A stretch of DNA of 64,000 nt from Gnetum montanum (lineage: Eukaryota > Streptophyta > Gnetopsida > Gnetales > Gnetaceae): assembly GCA_015680685.1 (NCBI GenBank), contig MNCI01036167.1:632-64631 (forward strand), read 5' to 3'. Positions 57,993-64,000 of the stretch are shown here, piece after piece (within the stretch, counting starts at the first letter, position 1; every line of letters begins with the position of its first letter). The translations under genes and the position numbers were made by a program. A model generated the notes under the pieces. The model made no database searches. It was not told the origin of the DNA and saw only the letters and a program-made list of their open reading frames with translations.

Positions 57993-59326
57993 CACATGAC
58001 CACTATTATGATGACTCTCCCTACTACACTAGGTGGTCCCATGGAGGTAGCATTATCCTTGTAGGAGGATGTAGCCAAATCTTCTATTCCTTATAGTGTA
58101 ACACTACCTAAGAAATGATTGATTTATGGGAACTTGATGTATGGGATCTAGGTGAGGAGGGAGTGTGCCTTGGGCATGCAAGATTAGGGAAAAATACTAA
58201 AAATGATGAGAGAAATTCTTGCTAAGGTGGTTAATAGGTACAACTCCAAGAGGAAAAAACTAAAGGTGAAAGTAGCTAAGGTAGCAAAGAGATTAGGTAA
58301 CTTAGAAAATATCATTAGTTTTATAATTTTATTGCTAATATTAATGTAGTTTAGTGTTTTATGTTTTTATGTCATAATGTTTGTATTTTACATTTTCAAA
58401 CCATTTTTTATTATTTACAGCCATAGTAAAGGCTAAGAAGATGGAAAAGAGGGAAGTATTGGTCAAGGTTACAGTGGAAGAGAAGAAAAGAAAAAAGAGG
58501 AAGAAAAGAGATTCTATGAGGAAGTACAGAGGAAGTTGATAAGAAAATAATAGAGGAAGTAGAATGGAGAACCCAAGAAAAATTAGAAGCAAAGGAGAGG
58601 GAAGTAGTAGAGGAGGTGAAGAGGGTAGAAAATGAAGTTTAAGCACATGAGCTTTTTAGAAAAACACTGAACATAGATCTAGGAGGTGGAGATAAGGTTT
58701 GAAATATTAAAGTATTTTATGAGCATGTGATTTAGAGATTACTAAATTTTTTCTTTCATGGACCATGATCTAGATGACATTTATATAAACAATATGTTAT
58801 CTCCTCCTAAGACCATTAGGTTGCTCCTAACATGAGATGGTTAGAGAAAATATTGAGCAAGGGCTTCTACCTTATGGTAAGTTAGTGTTTTTGTTCATTT
58901 ATAGTGTATTATGCTACAATATTATATTTATATATAATTTTGAGTTTTATTTATATTTATATTTGTGATCATTATTTTATTACAAGATATTCTAAGATTG
59001 GTGTGTAAGCATGTGGTTAAAGAGGAGTTAGTCAGAGGCATGGTTTATGAAATTAGTAAAATTAAGGATTATGTTAAAAATGGTAAATTAGCCTATATTT
59101 ATGTTTATTTTCCCTGTATTTTATTTTTTAAGTTACTAATTAAAAATAATTTACCTTCCTTAGTTAGAAATGAAATGGTTGAATATTTTTACAAATGTAT
59201 AAGTCATATCAGATCAGGATAAGGTATCCATTGCAGACCCTAATTTACAACCTCTTCTACATGATTAGCCTAAAGTAAAAAAGAGAATGGATGTCATTGC
59301 TTAATATGATATAGAGATGGCATGCC

Positions 59327-59665
59327 TTGCAACAAGGCAATCTAATAGTAATGGTCCTTACTAAAAAGCCACTCATGACTAAGGAAAGAGAAGAAAAAAT
59401 TATCTCAAGAGTCAAAGATTTAGAGGAAGAAGTGATAAACTTAGAGGGATATCTACATGAGAGTATAATGATGCATAATAATCCCAAGGCTTCCTTCTAT
59501 TGGAAATTAAGGAATTCCTTGGATGCCATGGTAGCCATCCACATCAAATATCAATACAAGATATCAACCATGGAAGCTTTGAATACAAAGTTGAGGTATA
59601 GTTATTTTGCATGGAAAAATTGGAGCAAGCAGCATAGGAGGAATAAGATGGTTTACAAAAAGTGA
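59327..59665 (+). CDS. Unidentified coiled-coil segment (112 codons)
   Basis: EREEKIISRVKDLEEEVINL shows clear heptads and is followed by a basic Trp-containing end (SYFAWKNWSKQHRRNK). It resembles the coiled-coil part of retrotransposon third ORFs in style, without a shared signature. Confidence 0.3.
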   Translation: MQQGNLIVMVLTKKPLMTKEREEKIISRVKDLEEEVINLEGYLHESIMMHNNPKASFYWKLRNSLDAMVAIHIKYQYKISTMEALNTKLRYSYFAWKNWSKQHRRNKMVYKK

Positions 59666-60029
59666 AGTTTGTGCCTTACATAATAGCTTAGAGAAGAAAG
59701 GGTGGCCAAGAAGATAAGGGACATGTTCATAAGCAAAAGTAGCATTAGTGATGCATTGGAAGCATATCAGGGATGTATGCATGTAAAATGAAAGAAGAGA
59801 GAGATGGAGGCCCCTTGTGCTAGGAAGAAGAGTAGAATGGAGAGAGAGTCTGGTATTGATGACCTTACAATCCTTAATATTCAAGATGCATTAATAGAGG
59901 ATCTATAATACAAGTTTCTTTTTTCCAAAGAAATTCCCAGCAATTGGTCAATGTGTTCAATTATGAGGCTTTGGAGTTGGAGATAGCCATAGGAGGGAAA
60001 GAGGATGAAGCTAGTTCTCAGCAACACCA

Positions 60030-60255
60030 AGTAGGAACAAAAACTTGCAATAGTAGGAGTAACAAATAGTAATAGCAACTTCTAATAGAAAATAGTGGTA
60101 TCAAGCATGTAGTAATGGTAGCAGCAAATAGTAGCAAGTAGTAAGAAAGTAACAATGGATACTAAGTAGAAACAACAATGTGCAAGACCAACAACACCTA
60201 GAAAGTAGCAATAGATGCCAAGTAGCAATAATAAGCAAGCAATAGCAAATAGGCA
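60030..60255 (+). repeat. Degenerate AGTAGCAAT-type repeat
   Basis: Repeated AGTAGTAAC, AATAGTAGCAAGTAGTAAG, AAGTAGCAATAGATGCCAAG units of about 9-12 bases. Confidence 0.65.
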
Positions 60256-60539
60256 ATGTAGAGAAAGAGAAAATTATTATAATGAAAAGAAAAGAAAATG
60301 TAGAATGAGAAGGAGTAGCTTAATTTTAAAAGTATTAGAGTGAGAAAAATTTTTATTCAATCCTCCATGTTCCTTATTTTCTTTTGGACTTTTTATAGCA
60401 TTTTTAATTTCTTTATCCTCCCTGATTTCCTCTAGTAATGTGAAGACATTGATGTCACATATCTTTTATGCATGATAATTTCAAATACTCTTAACTAATG
60501 TTTCAAATTCACCCTAGCACAAAATCCAAATCTTCCCTA

Positions 60540-62500
60540 GTTCTTTAATAATCTTTTTATTATTCTATCTTCTCATTTCTCTCCATGATCATCATCATTA
60601 TCATCATCGTAGACTTGTCCCAACAAAATGGGATCAGCTACATGCGTTCTATAAAGAGCTAGATCTTTATTTATTTAAAGTTTCTTATAATTAGCATTGA
60701 TCAAGTTTTCCATGTCTTCTTTGATCTTTTCTTTGGTGGTTTTTCCTAAATATTGATGTAGCAACCTTTGCTTATAGCCTCATTATTTGATTTCTTTGTA
60801 TATGTTCAAACCATCTAAGCTATTCTTCTAGTAGCTTAGCTAAAATTGAAGCCACTCCAATTTTTCTCTAATATTATATTATGTAGTTTATCTCTTCTAG
60901 TAACATTTAATATCCATTGAAACATTTGCATTTTTACCACACTAATTTGTTGTTCATGCCTCTTTCGTAATACTCACCATTTAGCACCATATAAAATAGT
61001 AAGCCTATTTTCTTTCTTATAAAATTTTCTTTTCAATTTTATTGGTACTCGTTTATCACATAGAACATCACTAGCCTATCTCCATTTTGATCATCCTACC
61101 TTAATTATATTTCCTATAATTTTATCAGTTTCATCATTTTATATGAGGATTGATCCTAAGTAGCAAGACTATTTGTAGTGATGAACTTTGACATTGAATT
61201 ATCACTTCTATTTTATAACTATTTATGTTATTAAAATTGCATTCCATATATTTCATCTTACTTCTACTAATTTTTAAGCCTTTTGATTCTATAGCATGTC
61301 TTCACTTCTCCCTTTCAAAAGCAATATTTTATCAAGCTATATCCACTAACATAATATTTTCTATAAATAGCATATACTAAGGGACTTCATCTAGTATTCC
61401 TTTATCAATTCATCTGTAATAATAACAAATAAGTATGGGCTAAGTGCAGATTCTTGATGTAGACTTACTATGATTGAAAAATTAGATGTTGTTCCACAAG
61501 CTATTCTAATATTAGTGGTAGCTCCTTCATACATGACTTAAATCAATTTAATATATTTATTAGGGATATTTATCTCTATAGGGCCCATCAAATAATGTCT
61601 CTAAGCATTCTATCATATGCTTTTTCCAAGTTAATGAAGATCACATGTAGATTTTTTCTATGTTTTCTAAATTTCTTCATTAATTATAATATCAAGAAAA
61701 TAGCCTCTATAATAGATCTCCTTGGTATTAATCAAAATTAATTTTCTAATATTATTGATGCAAGCCTAAGACATTACTCTAGAGCTCTCCTCCTAAGCTT
61801 CAGACTATGGCTTATTAGATTGATCCCTCTATAATTTGCATAATTATGTACATCTCCTTTATTTTTGTAAATGAAAACAACGAAGTTTTTTCTCCAATTT
61901 TTACACAAAAAGAAATAATCAATTTATGTTATAGTCATATTACTCTTATATGCAATTAAATGTTTTGTCTTCTTCTTAAAATTAGTATTTATAATTGCAA
62001 TATCATGGACATTTGCAAATTATAGTAGTGAATCTCCCATGTCAGTGCACTTTCCAAATCCATGCCCTCCATGCATTCTATCATATCTCATTTTCATAGA
62101 TCTAATATGATTATTGAAATCCCCTTCAATGAATATGCTTTCTTTTTGGGAAATTTCTTGAACCACCTTATCTATAGAATTTCAAAAATCATGCTTGATA
62201 AAATTGTCTAGGCCAATTTATGGAGGATATTCACCAATAATGTTGATGATCTTATTTCCAAGCATCATGGAAATATACTTGTACCAATTTATCTTTGAGA
62301 AATTGATCAATGATGATGCCCACTCCATTTCTAATGATCTTGTTTTTAAGTAGAAGAGTTTGTAATCTTAGCCTGAATCTTTAGCTTTATCCCCTTTCCA
62401 TCTTCCCATCTTATTTCTTGGAGGCAAGCAATGTAGATTCTTCATGTTTTCATGGTTTTAGTAATTTTAGAGGTTTTTTTTATTAAGGGTGCTAATATTC
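60540..62500 (-). mobile_element. LINE with endonuclease and reverse transcriptase remnants (RTE-like)
   Basis: The minus strand, from 62480 down, gives an AP-endonuclease: NLHCLPPRNKMGRWKGDKAK, NGVGI-like MEWASSLI, NIIGEYPP, then IFIEGDFNNHI (62130-62100) and YDRMHGGHGFGK. The RT begins soon after (YKNKGDVHNYANYRGINLIS, 61880-61820). It continues with SLHQESALSPYLFVIITDEL (61480-61420), equivalent to the 'GLHQGSxLSPYLFxxxxDEL' of plant RTE-like LINEs, and a C-terminal tail near 60800-60700. The endonuclease end runs almost straight into the RT N-terminus, so there is probably an internal deletion near 61915. It is abutted by LTR G at 62513. Confidence 0.75.
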
Positions 62501-62512
62501 CATGTCCCCATC

Positions 62513-63306
62513 TAATGAGTGGCGAGGTACCCCTATACTCAACCATATGAATATGAGCGTTACACACATGATCCGGTCAAACTCCGTAGACTAAGTGCCT
62601 ACACGCCTTGTGGAACACCTAAGGTTAATCATTCGTTGTCTTCCCAGACTTACTTGTGTTTGTCATGGTTGTATGGTTAAGTCTGAGGTATGTGATTTTT
62701 ATATCTTTTATGTTTTATCGCCTATGCTAATGAGGAAAAGGGTGAAGAGACTAAGTAACTAACTTTAACTAACTAAGTTCTAATGCCTAGCATCAGTATC
62801 CATCCCACTTGTTGTTCACACCCTGAACCAATGCAACCTTCTGGGATTACCAAACGCTATTCGTTACTGGGATTACCAAGCATAACGCACGTGCTCGAAG
62901 CAGTCGTACTGAATGCACTTAACTAGGAGTGTTGAGGGTTGAGAGAGATTAAGTCCTTAAGAAAGCATTTAAATAATTAACAATAATTAAAGTCCTATTT
63001 AGCTCAGTCTATATACTACAAGGTTTATCCAAAATTTTGTCTTTATTGCCGTACATAATTGTGTGCTCAGGTACAGAATTGCTTGAATAAAGATCCGTTC
63101 ACTTTGGGACTCCTACTGCTGGCACATGGAAATTATTCTAACTCTGGAATGGAAAAATGAAAAGAGTTTGGCTAAGGTCTAGATCTAGATGGAGAAACAA
63201 GGGAGAGCCACCTCTTATTTATAGAACTGGTGATAGACTACGATATCGTGTACGCGATATCACAGGGAAAGACGCGATATCGCATATTCGATATTGCGTC
63301 CCATCA
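62513..63306 (-). mobile_element. Element G 3' LTR (794 bp)
   Basis: TAATGAGTGGC...GCGTCCCATCA (the first G of TGATG has mutated to A). It is closest to the A LTR (640-1636). The minus-strand U3 has GATATC palindromes (63241-63298), then TCTATAAATAAGAGG. The interior lies to its right, so G continues beyond the window. Confidence 0.85.
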
Positions 63307-63319
63307 TACCCCCATGACT
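63307..63319 (-). other. Element G 3' polypurine tract
   Basis: The minus strand AGTCATGGGGGTA is adjacent to the LTR and preceded by the conserved ACTCGAGGATGAGTTTTTAT block. Confidence 0.85.
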
Positions 63320-64000
63320 GAATAAAAACTCATCCTCGAGTTCCTTACAAAATATTGGGAAGCTATGGGATTATTGACTTGAATGGAACTAATGGTGAAT
63401 GGGATGACATGTGAATGGATCATCATTACAGAACATGACAAAACTGGTGTTCATGACAACAAGAGTGAGCACTTTATATATTTGACATCAGGCCTTATTT
63501 GGCAGCTAAGAGAGAAGAGAGAAGAGAGAAGAAGTCTGCTGCTGCCAATGCCAAGATTGCACCTTTTGTTGTCCATCCGTAAGTGCACCATCAACCTTTT
63601 TCCTTACATAACTGCTTCAGCACTGATCCATTAAAAGTGTTCCCTCCAGGTCCAATCCATGGTTGTATGATTGCCATCTGCACACACAACATAGTCTTAT
63701 ATTAGCAAGGGTAAATGAATCACAATGCATTTGATACCTTTCTTCGGTGAAAGGTCCATTGGTTGAGTTGTGGTATGGCTGGTGTGGATTCTGGAGATAT
63801 AATATTGGTGACTACCGAAGGTGTAGGGGTTAGGAGAAAATCAAAAAAATTGGGTCAAGACCCCCATGACTAAGAGCGAACCTCCGGTAGCAATAGAATG
63901 GAGAAAGAAAAGGAATAAGAAAGATGGAGAAAAAGAGACAACTGTAACATCGACGAAATGGATGTCAAGATGCAAATGAACAAAATAAGGTTGATTGCAA
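63320..64000 (-). other. Element G interior (partial), no ORF3 visible
   Basis: No ORF3 signature (MFPxLPxPW or coiled coil) is present in the first 680 bases, where F and B have it. A GA-rich microsatellite lies at 63503-63533. A second AGTCATGGGGGTC motif (minus, 63871-63859) sits only 540 bases from the tract at the LTR, which suggests ORF3 was lost between the two motifs. The plus frame 63383-63634 is unsupported. Confidence 0.5.

Larger units (their letters stand above)
55399..60020 (+). pseudogene. Unidentified degraded plus-strand coding relic
   Basis: About 4.6 kb in which plus-strand translations with stops keep protein-like stretches. Examples are HLGTRYFFDFCINNFRILIW (55929), LDDKLDFDGRDELSKGSCIR (about 56552-56611), YRTRYDLASYLDKMVSSELT (57781-57840) and YYGKLWYFAELLSHADHDVK (57895-57953). 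A Lys/Glu-rich run (58430-58640) and a coiled coil (59366-59650) follow. Splice-like TTTTTGTAG/GGTAAG motifs occur at 56365, 56620 and 56735, so it could be a decayed multi-exon host gene. A transposon with its own third ORF would fit equally well. I cannot name the family; the first stretch faintly recalls FCP1/NLI-type phosphatases. Confidence 0.35.

Noticed and set aside
58359-58646. Leu/Phe/Ser-rich minus frame that looks like membrane helices
   Set aside because: It is the complement of a Lys/Glu-rich plus-strand run and so is compositionally forced.
1-64000. CRISPR array, bacterial operon or organelle DNA
   Set aside because: No spaced identical repeats, no bacterial genes, and spliced genes plus plant LTR elements throughout.

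Overview
The window is AT-rich plant nuclear DNA. It looks like a seed plant with a large, transposon-bloated genome, and I infer a gymnosperm. The reasons are one host gene with a 5.6 kb first intron, long diverged LTR retrotransposons nested in each other, tRNA-derived SINEs and two kinds of LINE. Nothing bacterial or viral is present, and there is no CRISPR array or rRNA. Because every transposon gene here is decayed, most open frames in the window are pieces or shadows.

Layout. 1-1636: two LTRs on the minus strand around a 0.3 kb interior (element A). 1.7-4.25 kb: relic of an older gag. 4255-17335: element B (plus), an Athila/Tat-like Ty3 retrotransposon with LTRs, gag, protease, RT, RNase H, integrase and a downstream third ORF (ORF3). 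17484-17755: a 17-bp minisatellite. 19.6-27.6 kb: the one convincing host gene, a four-exon gene for a 364-aa protein with two B3 DNA-binding domains. A LINE and four SINEs, some tentative, lie in its introns. 28.6-29.5 kb: antisense coiled-coil relic. 29.5-43.4 kb: element C (plus; spacer, ORF3 and 3' LTR). Its LTR is split by element D (34898-42609, flanked by ATCCT duplications). 46980-55398: element F (minus), with gag and ORF3 but no pol. 55.4-60.3 kb: unidentified degraded plus-strand coding relic. 60.5-62.5 kb: minus-strand LINE with endonuclease and RT parts. 62513-64000: 3' LTR and interior of another minus-strand element (G).

Most interesting points. (1) Element D has a gag reading frame that runs directly into a stretch of a host PLP-dependent aminotransferase. 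The captured part is uninterrupted, so it was probably taken from mRNA, and D shows no pol. (2) Elements B, C and F each carry, between gag or pol and ORF3, a second promoter-like module. It reuses the short palindromic motif and TATA box of that element's own LTR. In B and F a second polypurine-tract-like motif (AGTCATGGGG) lies in the same interval. This suggests ORF3 is expressed from its own promoter that co-evolves with the LTR. (3) ORF3 is a recurring family: a conserved N-terminal globular region, a long coiled coil and a C-terminal MFPxLPxPW signature. It persists in F although pol is gone.

All family assignments come from motif recognition by eye. No database search was run, and boundaries of decayed elements are approximate unless termini or target-site duplications are quoted.
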